Assembly (NCBI RefSeq): GCF_028657195.3 | Contig: NZ_JANCPR020000060.1 | Location: 1 to 58,120 of the forward strand | Direction of reading: 5' to 3' | DNA: 58,120 bases | Source of the DNA: Streptomyces iconiensis | GTDB lineage: Bacteria > Actinomycetota > Actinomycetes > Streptomycetales > Streptomycetaceae | Shown: piece after piece, positions 29,709 to 38,858 of the stretch | Position numbering within the stretch: the stretch's first letter is position 1 | Layout of the letters: each line of letters opens with the position of its first letter | Notes under the pieces: generated by a model | The model's database searches: none | Told to the model about the DNA's origin: nothing | Seen by the model: the letters and a program-made list of their open reading frames with translations, nothing else | Translations under genes and position numbers: made by a program

Positions 29709-30839
29709 ATGGGAATCGAAGTAGCCGTCGAGGGTCTCACCAAGTCCTTCGGCAGGAAGAACATCTGGCAGGACGTGACCCTCACACTGCCGGCGGGCGA
29801 GGTCAGCGTCATGCTGGGGCCTTCCGGTACGGGCAAGACCGTGTTCCTCAAGTCGCTGATCGGGCTGATCAAGCCCGAGCACGGCAGCGTGACCGTCGAC
29901 GGCGTCGACATGGTCAACAGCAGGGAACGGGACGTGTACGAGGCACGGAAGCTGTTCGGGCTGATGTTCCAGGACGGCGCGCTGTTCGGCTCGATGAACC
30001 TCTTCGACAACATCGCCTTCCCCCTCCGGGAGCACACGAAGAAGAAGGAAACAGAGATCCGCCGCATCGTGATGGAGCGGCTGGACATGGTCGGCCTCGT
30101 CGGCGACGAGGGAAAGCTGCCCGGCGAGATATCCGGCGGCATGCGCAAGCGTGCGGGACTGGCGCGCGCACTCGTACTCGACCCGCAGATCATTCTCTGC
30201 GACGAACCGGACTCGGGCCTCGATCCCGTACGCACCGCGTTCACCTCGCAGTTGCTCATAGACCTGAACGCGCAGATCGACGCGACGATGCTCATCGTCA
30301 CGCACAATCTCGACATCGCCGCGACCGTGCCCGACAACATGGGCATGCTCTTCCGCCGGAATCTGGTGACGTTCGGGCCGAGGGAAGTGCTGCTCACGAG
30401 CGAGGAACCGGTTGTCGCGCAATTCCTCAGCGGCAGTCGTACGGGGCCCATCGGAATGTCGGAGGAAAAGGACGCGGCGACTCTCGCACGCGAGGCGGAC
30501 GGAAGCGCGGCGGGCGCGGGGCCGCTGAATGCCACGTCACGCGAACTCGTCCCGCAACTCGAACCCACAGCGGGACTCCCCGAACGGAAAGCGGTCGCGC
30601 GGCGCAGGGAACGCGTGAAAGGCATGCTCGGGCAGCTTCCGCCCGCCGCGCGCAGCGCGATCGAGGCGAGCATGCCGCAGCCGCTGCCGAAGCGCTCCAG
30701 TCAGCGGAACGGAGGGCCTGGTGCCGACGTCGGCACCGTCGATCCCGAGGCGCCGACCCTCGCCGTCGACACCTCGTCCGAACCGGTGGACGCCCCCACC
30801 AACGCCGCGGACACCCCCTCCAACGGGGAGCGCACATGA
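29709..30839 (+). CDS. mceG: Mce transporter ATPase MceG (Mkl/MlaF family)
   Basis: Protein of 376 aa from ATG 29709 with GGGAGG upstream. GPSGTGKT (38-45) is Walker A, SGGMRKRAGLARAL is the Mkl-type signature, and ILCDEPDSGLDP is Walker B with the D-loop following. These features mark the ATPases that drive Mce/Mla lipid transport rather than ordinary importers. About 110 residues after the ATPase core are polar and low complexity. It would bind the two YrbE permeases encoded next. Here the ATPase gene sits at the head of the operon; in mycobacteria it lies elsewhere. Its stop overlaps the YrbE start (ATGA). Confidence 0.93.
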   Translation: MGIEVAVEGLTKSFGRKNIWQDVTLTLPAGEVSVMLGPSGTGKTVFLKSLIGLIKPEHGSVTVDGVDMVNSRERDVYEARKLFGLMFQDGALFGSMNLFDNIAFPLREHTKKKETEIRRIVMERLDMVGLVGDEGKLPGEISGGMRKRAGLARALVLDPQIILCDEPDSGLDPVRTAFTSQLLIDLNAQIDATMLIVTHNLDIAATVPDNMGMLFRRNLVTFGPREVLLTSEEPVVAQFLSGSRTGPIGMSEEKDAATLAREADGSAAGAGPLNATSRELVPQLEPTAGLPERKAVARRRERVKGMLGQLPPAARSAIEASMPQPLPKRSSQRNGGPGADVGTVDPEAPTLAVDTSSEPVDAPTNAADTPSNGERT

Positions 30840-31873
30840 CCACGACCGAGCCCGAACCCCCGGCGTCCGGCGGGGACCCGTCCGGCGGAAATCCGGCCGA
30901 CGGGCACGCGGCCGAGGGAACTCCGGTCGGCGGGCACGCGGCCGACGGCATCCCCCGCGAGGGCAAGGGCGCCGAGGACGGTAACCCGCCCGGCGGCACG
31001 CCGGGCAGCGGCACGCCGACAAGCGGTACGCCCCCGCACGGCCTGCCCACCCCGCCCAGCCCGCACGCCGGAAACGGGGCGGCGGCCCCCGTCGCCAAGC
31101 TCCCCGCGAGGGGCCTCGGTTTCCTGCGCGAGCCCGGCAAACTGTTCGCGCTCGCGCTGGCCGTGCTCCGGGCCATCTTCCGCAGACCGTTCCAAGTGCG
31201 GGAGTTCATCGAGCAGTTCTGGTTCATCGCGAGCGTGACGATCCTCCCGGCCGCGCTGGTCTCGATCCCGTTCGGCGCCGTGGTCGCGCTCCAGGTGGGC
31301 TCGCTGGCGAGTCAGATCAGCGCGCAGTCTTTCACGGGCGCTGCCAGCGTCCTGGTCAACATCCAGCAGGCCAGCCCGCTGATCGTCGCGCTGCTGATCT
31401 CGGGTGCGGCCGGCTCCGCCATCTGCGCCGACCTGGGCTCGCGCAAGATCCGCGAGGAGCTGGACGCCATGGAGGTCATGGGCGTCTCGCCCATCCAGCG
31501 TCTCGTCGTGCCGCGCGTACTGGCCACCGTCTGTGTCGCCGTACTGCTGAACGGCATGGTGTCGGTCGTCGGCACCCTCGGCGGCTACTTCTTCAACGTC
31601 GTGCTCCAGGACGGCACTCCCGGCGCCTACCTCGCCAGCTTCTCCGCGCTCGCGCAGCTACCCGACCTGTACATCAGCGAGATCAAGGCGCTGATCTTCG
31701 GGTTCATCGCGGGCATCGTCGCCTCCTACCGGGGCCTGAACCCCCGTGGCGGCCCCAAGGGGGTGGGCGACGCGGTCAATCAGTCCGTCGTCATCACCTT
31801 CCTTCTCCTCTTCTTCGTGAACATGGTCCTCACCGCGATCTACCTCCAGCTCGTCCCCCCGAAGGGAGCCTGA
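30836..31873 (+). CDS. yrbEA: Mce permease subunit YrbEA (MlaE family)
   Basis: Protein of 345 aa. The first ~90 residues are Pro/Gly-rich with repeated GTP/GGT units. The MlaE permease domain follows (about 95-345), with five or six membrane segments and the conserved block SRKIREELDAMEVMGVSPIQRLVVPRVLA, the family coupling region. It forms the inner-membrane channel of the lipid importer together with YrbEB and MceG. ATG 30836 overlaps the mceG stop. The N-terminal extension is longer than I expect for the family and probably lies in the cytosol. Confidence 0.92.
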   Translation: MTTTEPEPPASGGDPSGGNPADGHAAEGTPVGGHAADGIPREGKGAEDGNPPGGTPGSGTPTSGTPPHGLPTPPSPHAGNGAAAPVAKLPARGLGFLREPGKLFALALAVLRAIFRRPFQVREFIEQFWFIASVTILPAALVSIPFGAVVALQVGSLASQISAQSFTGAASVLVNIQQASPLIVALLISGAAGSAICADLGSRKIREELDAMEVMGVSPIQRLVVPRVLATVCVAVLLNGMVSVVGTLGGYFFNVVLQDGTPGAYLASFSALAQLPDLYISEIKALIFGFIAGIVASYRGLNPRGGPKGVGDAVNQSVVITFLLLFFVNMVLTAIYLQLVPPKGA

Positions 31874-31876
31874 GCG

Positions 31877-32797
31877 ATGGCACTCCTCGACAAGGACGGG
31901 ACCGGCGCCGGTGCGGGCGCGGGCAAGCAGGGCAGGTCAGGCAAGCAGCCGCGGGCCGCGAAGGAAGCGGGCGGCGGGCGGCGCCCGCGCCCCTGGCGGC
32001 TGTTCGCGTGGCTCGATCAGCCCGGTGACCAGCTTCTCTTCTACGTACGCGCGCTGCTGTGGGTGCCCAAGACGCTGTTCCGCTATCTGCGCGAGGTCCA
32101 ACGGCTGCTCGCCGAGGTCGCGTTCGGCAGCGGCGGGCTCGGCGTCATCGGCGGCACCGTCGGGGTGATGACGGCGATGACGCTGTTCACCGGCGCCGTC
32201 GTCGGCCTCCAGGGGTACGCGGCGCTCAACCAGATCGGGACCGAGGCGTTCACCGGCTTCATCTCCGCCTACTTCAACACCCGTGAGATCGCGCCCCTGG
32301 TCGCCGGTCTGGCACTGTCCGCCACGCTCGGCGCCGGGTTCACCGCGCAGCTCGGTGCGATGCGCATCAACGAGGAGATCGACGCGCTCGACAGCATGGG
32401 CGTCAGGTCGATGCCGTACCTGGTCACCACCCGCATCATCGCGGGCGTCATCGGCATCATCCCGCTCTACGGCATCGGACTGCTCAGCTCCTACCTGTCC
32501 TCGCGCTTCATCACCGTTCTCTACAACCAGCAGTCGGCCGGCACCTATGACCACTACTTCGCGCTGTTCCTCTCGCCCACCGACGTGCTGCTCTCCTTCC
32601 TGAAGGTCCTCATCTTCAGCGTCATGGTGATCCTCACCCACTGCTACTACGGCTACCGCGCCACCGGCGGTCCCGCTGGCGTGGGCATCGCGGTGGGCCG
32701 GTCCGTACGGAACGCGATCGTGCTGATCAGCGTCACCGACTTCTTCCTCAGCCTCGCCATCTGGGGCGCGACGACGACCGTGAAGGTGGCCGGATGA
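31877..32797 (+). CDS. yrbEB: Mce permease subunit YrbEB (MlaE family)
   Basis: Protein of 306 aa starting 4 bases after the yrbEA stop. After ~40 Lys/Arg/Gly-rich residues comes the permease domain, with the coupling block MRINEEIDALDSMGVRSMPYLVTTRIIAG and several long hydrophobic helices. It pairs with YrbEA as the second half of the permease. The stop overlaps the mceA ATG (ATGA). Confidence 0.92.
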   Translation: MALLDKDGTGAGAGAGKQGRSGKQPRAAKEAGGGRRPRPWRLFAWLDQPGDQLLFYVRALLWVPKTLFRYLREVQRLLAEVAFGSGGLGVIGGTVGVMTAMTLFTGAVVGLQGYAALNQIGTEAFTGFISAYFNTREIAPLVAGLALSATLGAGFTAQLGAMRINEEIDALDSMGVRSMPYLVTTRIIAGVIGIIPLYGIGLLSSYLSSRFITVLYNQQSAGTYDHYFALFLSPTDVLLSFLKVLIFSVMVILTHCYYGYRATGGPAGVGIAVGRSVRNAIVLISVTDFFLSLAIWGATTTVKVAG

Positions 32798-34155
32798 GTA
32801 CCGTGCTGCGCCGGCGGCTGGCCGGAGTCGTCTTCCTGGTGGTGCCCGCGCTGCTGATCTGGCTCGCGGTGGCCGTCTACGACAAGCAGTTCACCGACGA
32901 GGCCGACCTCGTCGTGCGCACCTCCGAGGTGGGCAACGAGATGCACGTCAACGCCGATGTGAAGCTGCGCGGCGTGGTCGTCGGGCAGGTGCGCGAGATC
33001 AGCTCCGACGGGCGCGGCGCGCGGCTGCGGCTCGCCATCCAGCCCGGCAAACTCGACGGCATCCCCGCCGATGTGACCGCGCAGATGCTGCCCACGACCG
33101 TCTTCGGCCAGCGCTTCGTGGCGCTCGTACCGCCCCGGGACACGACGGGTCAGGCGATACGGGCCGGCGCCACCATCCCGCAGAACCGCAGCCGCAACGC
33201 CATCGAGCTGGAGCAGGTGCTCGACAACCTGCTGCCGACGCTGACCGCCGTGCAGCCGCAGAAGTTGTCGGCCACCCTCACCGCCGTCTCGCAGGCGCTG
33301 GAGGGCAGGGGTGCGAAGCTCGGCGCCAACCTCGTCACGCTGGACGCCTATCTGAAGAAGCTCAACCCGCATCTGCCCGCGCTCAACCGCGACATCACGG
33401 AACTGATGCGGGTCAGCAATCTCTACGCCGAGGCGTCCCCCGACATCCTCACCGCGCTGTCCGACTTCGCGACCACCAGCAGCACCCTCGCCGAGAAGGC
33501 CAAGGACCTGGCAACGGCCTACGGGGCAGCGACGGGCACGGCACGCGCGATGACCACGTTCCTGCGTGCGAACAAGGACAACATCATCCGGCTGTCCTCG
33601 GCGAGCAGGCCCACGCTCCAGCTCCTCGCCGAGCACGCGCCCGCCTTCCCCTGCACGCTCCGCACCCTCACCCAGTTCGTGCCCGTCATGGACAAGGCGC
33701 TGGGGAAGGGCACCGACCAGCCGGGGCTGCATGTCGACCTGAAGGTCGTCCCCTCGCGCGGAAAGTACGTGCCCGGCAAGGACACCCCCCGCTACGGGGC
33801 CGGCGGCGGGCCGCGCTGCTACTCCGTCCCCTACCTCGGCCCCGCCGGCGGTACGGCGCCCAAGGGCGCGGCGGCGAGCGCGGCACCCGAGGGCGCCACC
33901 ATCGCCGATGCGACGGGCGGCGTCGGGATGCCCAACTCGCCCCAGGAGAACCGGCTCGTGAACGAACTGCTCGCCTCCGCCGACGGATCCGGCTCCCCCG
34001 ACGGGTCCGGCTCCCCGGACGGGTCCAGCTCCGCCGAGCGGCCCGCAGTGGGGGAGAAGGGCAAGCCGTCGGCCCGGCGTCCTGGAGACCTGCCCGACTG
34101 GAGCAGCGTCCTGGTCGGCCCCGCACTCCGCGGTACGGAGGTGACCCTCAAGTGA
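32794..34155 (+). CDS. mceA: Mce-family substrate-binding protein MceA
   Basis: Protein of 453 aa. One N-terminal membrane helix (GVVFLVVPALLIWLAVAVY) anchors it. The MlaD/Mce domain (about 35-115) contains LRGVVVGQVREI and ends with the FGQRFVALV strand. A long alpha-helical region follows (about 150-290), as in Mce tube-forming subunits. The C-terminal ~90 residues are low complexity with repeated DGSGSP. Mce proteins form hexameric assemblies that carry hydrophobic substrates across the envelope. It overlaps yrbEB and mceB by 4 bases on each side. Confidence 0.92.
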   Translation: MSTVLRRRLAGVVFLVVPALLIWLAVAVYDKQFTDEADLVVRTSEVGNEMHVNADVKLRGVVVGQVREISSDGRGARLRLAIQPGKLDGIPADVTAQMLPTTVFGQRFVALVPPRDTTGQAIRAGATIPQNRSRNAIELEQVLDNLLPTLTAVQPQKLSATLTAVSQALEGRGAKLGANLVTLDAYLKKLNPHLPALNRDITELMRVSNLYAEASPDILTALSDFATTSSTLAEKAKDLATAYGAATGTARAMTTFLRANKDNIIRLSSASRPTLQLLAEHAPAFPCTLRTLTQFVPVMDKALGKGTDQPGLHVDLKVVPSRGKYVPGKDTPRYGAGGGPRCYSVPYLGPAGGTAPKGAAASAAPEGATIADATGGVGMPNSPQENRLVNELLASADGSGSPDGSGSPDGSSSAERPAVGEKGKPSARRPGDLPDWSSVLVGPALRGTEVTLK

Positions 34156-35183
34156 AGCGCAGCAGCCTGGCCGGGCCCCTCGTCAAGTCCCTCGTCTTCG
34201 TGCTGGTGACCGCGCTGGCCACCACCGTGCTGGCCCTCAGCATCTCCAACGCGGGCGTGGGCGACACCGATACGTACCGCGCGCGGTTCAGCGACGCGAC
34301 GGGACTGGTGGAGGGCGACAGCGTACGGATCGCCGGGGTCAAGGTCGGCAAGGTGGAGAAGATCACCGTCGTGGACCGGCGCGTCGCCGAGGTCAGCTTC
34401 TCCGTCGAGAAGGACCGCGCCCTCCCCGGCACGGCCCACGCCTCCGTGAAGTACCTCAACATGGTCGGCCAGCGCTATGTGGACCTCGCACGCGGCACGG
34501 GGCCCGTGGGCACCCGGCTCCGGGCCGGCGACACGATTCCGCTCTCGCGTACGACACCGGCACTGGACCTCACCCAGCTGTTCAACGGCTTCAAGCCGCT
34601 GTTCGAGGGGCTCTCGCCCAAGGACACCAACCAGCTCGCGGGGGAGATCATCCAGGTTCTCCAGGGCGAGGGCGGCACCGTCGGCTCGCTCGTCGAACAC
34701 ATCAGCTCCCTCACCACCACCCTCGCGGGCAAGGACAAGGTCATCGGCTCCCTCATCTCGAACCTCAACACCGTCCTCAAGACGGTCAACACCCGCGAGA
34801 AGGGCTTCAACGAACTCGTCGGCAGCCTGCGCGAGCTGGTGTCCGGGTTCGCCAAGGACCGCGAACCGCTCGGTGACGCCGTCACCGCCATGGCCGGGCT
34901 CACCACCACGACGGCCGACCTCCTGCACGACGGAAGGAAACCCCTCAAGAAGGACATCCGGGAGCTGGGCAGGCTCTCACGCCAACTCGACAAGGGCACA
35001 CCGCAGTTCGAGGCGTTCCTGCGCAACGCGCCGAAGAAGATGAGCACGGTGGCCCGGCTGTCGTCCTACGGCTCCTGGTTCAACACGTACCTGTGCGAGG
35101 CGAAGGTGCACGGACTGCGCACGTCCGACGGCAGCAAGCCGTCCACCGGTATCGGCATCACCCAGGCGAGGTGCCGGCCATGA
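34152..35183 (+). CDS. mceB: Mce-family protein MceB
   Basis: Protein of 343 aa from a GTG at 34152 overlapping the mceA stop. N-terminal membrane anchor (residues about 5-28), then the Mce domain with SVRIAGVKVGKVEKITV and the VKYLNMVGQRYVDL strand, then a helical region to about residue 310. Two cysteines near the C terminus (YLCEA and ARCRP) resemble the paired Cys of other MceB/MceC tails. Part of the same heteromeric lipid conduit. Confidence 0.92.
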   Translation: MKRSSLAGPLVKSLVFVLVTALATTVLALSISNAGVGDTDTYRARFSDATGLVEGDSVRIAGVKVGKVEKITVVDRRVAEVSFSVEKDRALPGTAHASVKYLNMVGQRYVDLARGTGPVGTRLRAGDTIPLSRTTPALDLTQLFNGFKPLFEGLSPKDTNQLAGEIIQVLQGEGGTVGSLVEHISSLTTTLAGKDKVIGSLISNLNTVLKTVNTREKGFNELVGSLRELVSGFAKDREPLGDAVTAMAGLTTTTADLLHDGRKPLKKDIRELGRLSRQLDKGTPQFEAFLRNAPKKMSTVARLSSYGSWFNTYLCEAKVHGLRTSDGSKPSTGIGITQARCRP

Positions 35184-36343
35184 GACGCCCCCGCCTGGGA
35201 AGCCCCCGTACGCGGCGCCCCCACGTGAAGGCGCCGCGCCCGGAGCGATCGCGTACGGAGCGGTCGCGTACGGACGGTCCGCGCCCCGACCGGTTACGTG
35301 CGAACCGGTCGCGCCCGCGCCTGCCGAGGCTCAAGCCGATGCGTGAGCGCAACCCCATCGGCGTGTGCCTCGTCGGCCTCGTCGTCCTCGCGCTGCTCGG
35401 TACCGTCGCCTACCGCGCCGACGACCTGCCCGTCATCGGCGGCGGGACCTCGTACACGGCCGACTTCACCGAGGGTGCGGGGCTCCGCTCGGGCAACGAG
35501 GTCCGGGTCGCCGGGGTCAAGGTCGGCAAGGTCACCGATGTCGCGCTCGACGGGGCCAAGGTGAAGGTCACCTTCCGGGTCAAGGACACCTGGGTCGGCA
35601 ACGCCAGTACGGCCGCCATCAGCATCCGCACACTGCTCGGGGAGAAGTTCCTCGCGCTCGACCCCCTCGGCACCGGCCGCCAGAACCCCGGACAGCGCAT
35701 CCCGGCGAGCCGCACCACCTCGCCGTACGACGTGACGCAGGCGTTCACCGGGCTCGGCCGCACCTTCGAGGAGATCGACTCCAAGCAGCTCGCCAAGAGC
35801 TTCCAGGCCGTCTCCGACACCTTCCAGAACACCCCCGCACACGTACGCGGCGCGGCCGAGGGACTGTCCGACCTGTCCCGCACCATCTCCTCGCGCGACA
35901 GCGAGCTGACCCAACTCCTGCGCGGCAGCAAGAAGCTGACCAGGACCCTCAAGGGCCAGCGCGCCGACTTCGCGGCTCTGCTCGCCGACGGGAACCTGCT
36001 GCTCGGGGAGATCCGCAAGCGGCGCACCGCCATACACCAGCTCTTCACAGGGACCCGCGACCTCGGTACCGAACTCACCGGCGTCGTGGAGGACAACGAC
36101 AAGCAGCTCGGCCCCACCCTGGAGGCCCTGGACCGCGTCACCGACGTTCTGCTGAAGAACCGCGAACGGCTCGACAAGGCACTGGAAGTCGCGGGCCCCT
36201 ACTACCGCCTGGTCGGCAACACCCTCGGCAACGGCCGCTGGTTCGACAGCTACCTGTGCGGCCTCGTCCCGCAGCGCTACCTGTCGCAGAGCGCCCCGTC
36301 CGACACCCCGTGCCGGCCGCCGAAACCGGGAGGCCGACGCTGA
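35180..36343 (+). CDS. mceC: Mce-family protein MceC
   Basis: Protein of 387 aa from ATG 35180, overlapping the mceB stop (ATGA); the longer frame reaches back into mceB and is rejected. An Arg-rich cytosolic head of ~60 residues with ERSRT-type repeats precedes the membrane helix (NPIGVCLVGLVVLALLGTVAY). The Mce domain (EVRVAGVKVGKVTDVAL, then IRTLLGEKFLAL) and helical needle follow, and the C terminus has two cysteines as in MceB. The basic head is unusually long. Confidence 0.92.
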   Translation: MRRPRLGSPRTRRPHVKAPRPERSRTERSRTDGPRPDRLRANRSRPRLPRLKPMRERNPIGVCLVGLVVLALLGTVAYRADDLPVIGGGTSYTADFTEGAGLRSGNEVRVAGVKVGKVTDVALDGAKVKVTFRVKDTWVGNASTAAISIRTLLGEKFLALDPLGTGRQNPGQRIPASRTTSPYDVTQAFTGLGRTFEEIDSKQLAKSFQAVSDTFQNTPAHVRGAAEGLSDLSRTISSRDSELTQLLRGSKKLTRTLKGQRADFAALLADGNLLLGEIRKRRTAIHQLFTGTRDLGTELTGVVEDNDKQLGPTLEALDRVTDVLLKNRERLDKALEVAGPYYRLVGNTLGNGRWFDSYLCGLVPQRYLSQSAPSDTPCRPPKPGGRR

Positions 36344-37605
36344 TGAGGCGACCGCACGCCAGAAGGCTGCCGAGGCGAGCGCACACCCCAAGCACGACGG
36401 GACGAGCGCACACCCCAAGCACGGCGGGGCGACCGCGGGCCCGCAGGCTCAGGACCGTCGCGCTGATGGCCGCGGGCGCGCTCGTGCTCGGCGCGGGCGC
36501 CGGGGGAGCGGCCGTGCTCACAGACGGCTCCGACGGCACCCGGGTCACGGCGTGGTTCGACCGCGCCGTCGGTGTCTACGAGGGCTCGGACCTGCGCGTA
36601 CTGGGCGTACGCGTCGGCAAGGTGGACGCCGTGGCGCCGCACGGCAAGAGGGTCGAGGTCACCCTGCTCGTGGACAAGGGAGTCACGATCCCCGCGAACG
36701 CGCGCGCCGTCGTCATCGCACCCAGCCTCGTCTCCGACCGCTACGTGCAGCTCACCCCCGCCTACACGGGAGGCCCCCGGCTCGCCGAAGCGGCGGTGCT
36801 GCCCTCGGGGCGCAACTCCGTTCCCCTGGAGGTCGACCAGCTCTACGCGAGCATCACCGAACTCAGCGACGCGCTCGGTCCCGGGGGTGCCAACGCCGAA
36901 GGTGCACTGTCCGGGCTCCTGGACACCGGGGCCAAGAACCTGAAGGGCAACGGTAAGGCGATCGGCGAGTCCATCGAACAGTTCGGCAAGGCGGCCAAGA
37001 CCCTCAACGGCAGCAGTACCGACTTCTTCGACACCGTCGCCTACCTGCGCTCCTTCACGGCGATGCTCAAGAGCAACGACAAGCGGGTGCGCAAGGCCGA
37101 GCGGCAGCTCGCCGACGTCAACACGTTCCTCGCCGACGACAAGGAGAACCTCGCCAAGGCACTCGAACAACTCGGCACCTCCCTGGGCAAGGTGAAGAAG
37201 TTCATCGAGGACAACAGAGGCAGCCTCAAGAAGAACGTCAAGAAGCTCGCGCCGCTCACCCGGATCCTCGTGGACCAGCGCCGTTCGCTCGCCGAAGCGC
37301 TGGACACCGCGCCCCTGGCCGCGGGCAACTTCCTCAAGGCGTACAACCCGCGACAGGGCACCATCGACAACCGCGCCAACATCAACGAGCTGAGCATGGG
37401 CGGCCCCCTGGCACCCTCGGCCGGCGCCGCCTCAGGAACCGCGGGACTCGTCCCCGTCGACCCCGGACGCCGCGAGGCACTGCCCGCCGTACCGCTTCCC
37501 GCCGTCGGCCCGGTATACGGCTCACCCGACGGTGACGGGCCATCGGACGGCGGCGGCTCACCCGGTGGGGACGGACCCAACAGCCGTAAGGGGGCGGCCC
37601 GATGA
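36343..37605 (+). CDS. mceD: Mce-family protein MceD
   Basis: Protein of 420 aa; ATG 36343 shares a base with the mceC stop (TGATG). The N-terminal head holds a 9-residue tandem repeat (RAHTPSTTG, RAHTPSTAG). The membrane helix (TVALMAAGALVLGAGAGGAAV) and Mce domain (LRVLGVRVGKVDAVA, SLVSDRYVQLTP) follow, then a long Lys-rich helical region (about 170-330). The tail is Pro/Gly/Asp-rich. Belongs to the same operon and complex. Confidence 0.92.
   Translation: MRRPHARRLPRRAHTPSTTGRAHTPSTAGRPRARRLRTVALMAAGALVLGAGAGGAAVLTDGSDGTRVTAWFDRAVGVYEGSDLRVLGVRVGKVDAVAPHGKRVEVTLLVDKGVTIPANARAVVIAPSLVSDRYVQLTPAYTGGPRLAEAAVLPSGRNSVPLEVDQLYASITELSDALGPGGANAEGALSGLLDTGAKNLKGNGKAIGESIEQFGKAAKTLNGSSTDFFDTVAYLRSFTAMLKSNDKRVRKAERQLADVNTFLADDKENLAKALEQLGTSLGKVKKFIEDNRGSLKKNVKKLAPLTRILVDQRRSLAEALDTAPLAAGNFLKAYNPRQGTIDNRANINELSMGGPLAPSAGAASGTAGLVPVDPGRREALPAVPLPAVGPVYGSPDGDGPSDGGGSPGGDGPNSRKGAAR
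36376..36429 (+). repeat. 27-bp tandem repeat in the mceD head
   Basis: Two 27-base units (36376-36402 and 36403-36429) differ by two bases and encode the duplicated RAHTPST-type segment before the membrane helix. Confidence 0.8.
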
Positions 37606-38858
37606 CCGAGCCAGGACCGGCAGGCCCGGCCCGCAGCAACCGGAAGACCCGCGCCGCCACGGGCCTCACGGCGGGCGCCCTCGCGCTCCTGCTCGGCTTC
37701 ACCCTGGTGAGCGGCGGCATCGGAGGCGGCATCGGACTGCCGCGCTTCTCGGGCCTGGAGGACCTTCCGCTGCCGGGCGGCGCCGACCTCGGCGACCGCC
37801 CTTACACGGTGACGGCGGAGTTCAAGGATGTGCTCAGCCTCGTTCCGCAGTCCTCCGTGAAGATCAACGATGTCTCCGTCGGCAAGATCAGCAAGATCGC
37901 GCTGGCGGACGACGGCTGGACGGCGAAGGTCACGATGCGGGTCAACGGCGATGTGCGGCTGCCCCCGCACCCGTACGCGCGCATCGAACAGTCCAGCCTG
38001 CTCGGAGAGAAGTACGTCCAGATCCTCCCGCCGCCCAAGGGCGGGGGCACCCAGGGCGGCGCCGACCCCGAAGCCGGGTCCGGTAGCCAGGACATCGAGC
38101 CCGCCGCGCATCCCGCGGGGGCCAGCACCCACATCCCGCTCTCGCGCACCAACCGCAACCCCGAGGTCGAAGAAGTGCTCGGCGCACTCTCGCTGCTCCT
38201 CAACGGCGGCGGCGTCAGCCAGCTCAAGACCGTCACCCGCGAGCTGAACAAGGCACTCGACGGCAACGAACCGGAGGTCAGGTCCATGCTCCGCCGCGTC
38301 AACAAGCTGGTGGGCAGCCTCGACGCGCACAAGGGCGACATCACCCGGGCACTCGACGGCGTCAACCGCCTCTCCGCCACCCTCTCGGCACGCAAGAAGA
38401 GCATCGGCACCGTACTGACGGACGTCAGCCCGGGGCTGACCACCCTGGAGGACCAGCGCGGCCAGCTCATGACGATGCTCAGGTCCCTCGACACCCTCTC
38501 CGGAGTCGCGGTCAGCACCGTCAACGCCAGCAAGGACGACATCGTCGCCGACCTCAAGGCCATGGGCCCCGTGCTCCAGCGGCTCGCCGACTCGGGCCAG
38601 GACCTGCCCGACTCCCTCCAGGTGCTGTTCACCTACCCGTTCACCGACGAGGTGCTGAACGGTGTCAAGGGCGACTACCTGAACGTGTATCTGAACCTCG
38701 CGGCGCAACCCGGGACGACGCTCACCCCGCCGCTCAAGGAAGAGCCCATCCCGCAGGACCCGGGCGCACCCGCGGCGGGCACCCCCACAGGAGAGGTCGC
38801 CGCGCTGCCGCTGCCCGCGGTCACCACCCCACCCGGAACGGCCGGAGGTGGGCGCTGA
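37602..38858 (+). CDS. mceE: Mce-family protein MceE, without a lipobox cysteine
   Basis: Protein of 418 aa, ATG overlapping the mceD stop. In most actinobacterial operons this position encodes a lipoprotein (LprK type), but the N-terminal hydrophobic segment here (LTAGALALLLGFTLVSGGIGGG) has no cysteine. The subunit is therefore probably anchored by an uncleaved helix. The rest fits MceE: LEDLPLPGGADLGDRPYTVTAEFKDVLSLVP, the Mce strand VKINDVSVGKI, then a helical needle (about 190-345). It overlaps mceF by one base (TGATG). Confidence 0.9.
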   Translation: MTEPGPAGPARSNRKTRAATGLTAGALALLLGFTLVSGGIGGGIGLPRFSGLEDLPLPGGADLGDRPYTVTAEFKDVLSLVPQSSVKINDVSVGKISKIALADDGWTAKVTMRVNGDVRLPPHPYARIEQSSLLGEKYVQILPPPKGGGTQGGADPEAGSGSQDIEPAAHPAGASTHIPLSRTNRNPEVEEVLGALSLLLNGGGVSQLKTVTRELNKALDGNEPEVRSMLRRVNKLVGSLDAHKGDITRALDGVNRLSATLSARKKSIGTVLTDVSPGLTTLEDQRGQLMTMLRSLDTLSGVAVSTVNASKDDIVADLKAMGPVLQRLADSGQDLPDSLQVLFTYPFTDEVLNGVKGDYLNVYLNLAAQPGTTLTPPLKEEPIPQDPGAPAAGTPTGEVAALPLPAVTTPPGTAGGGR

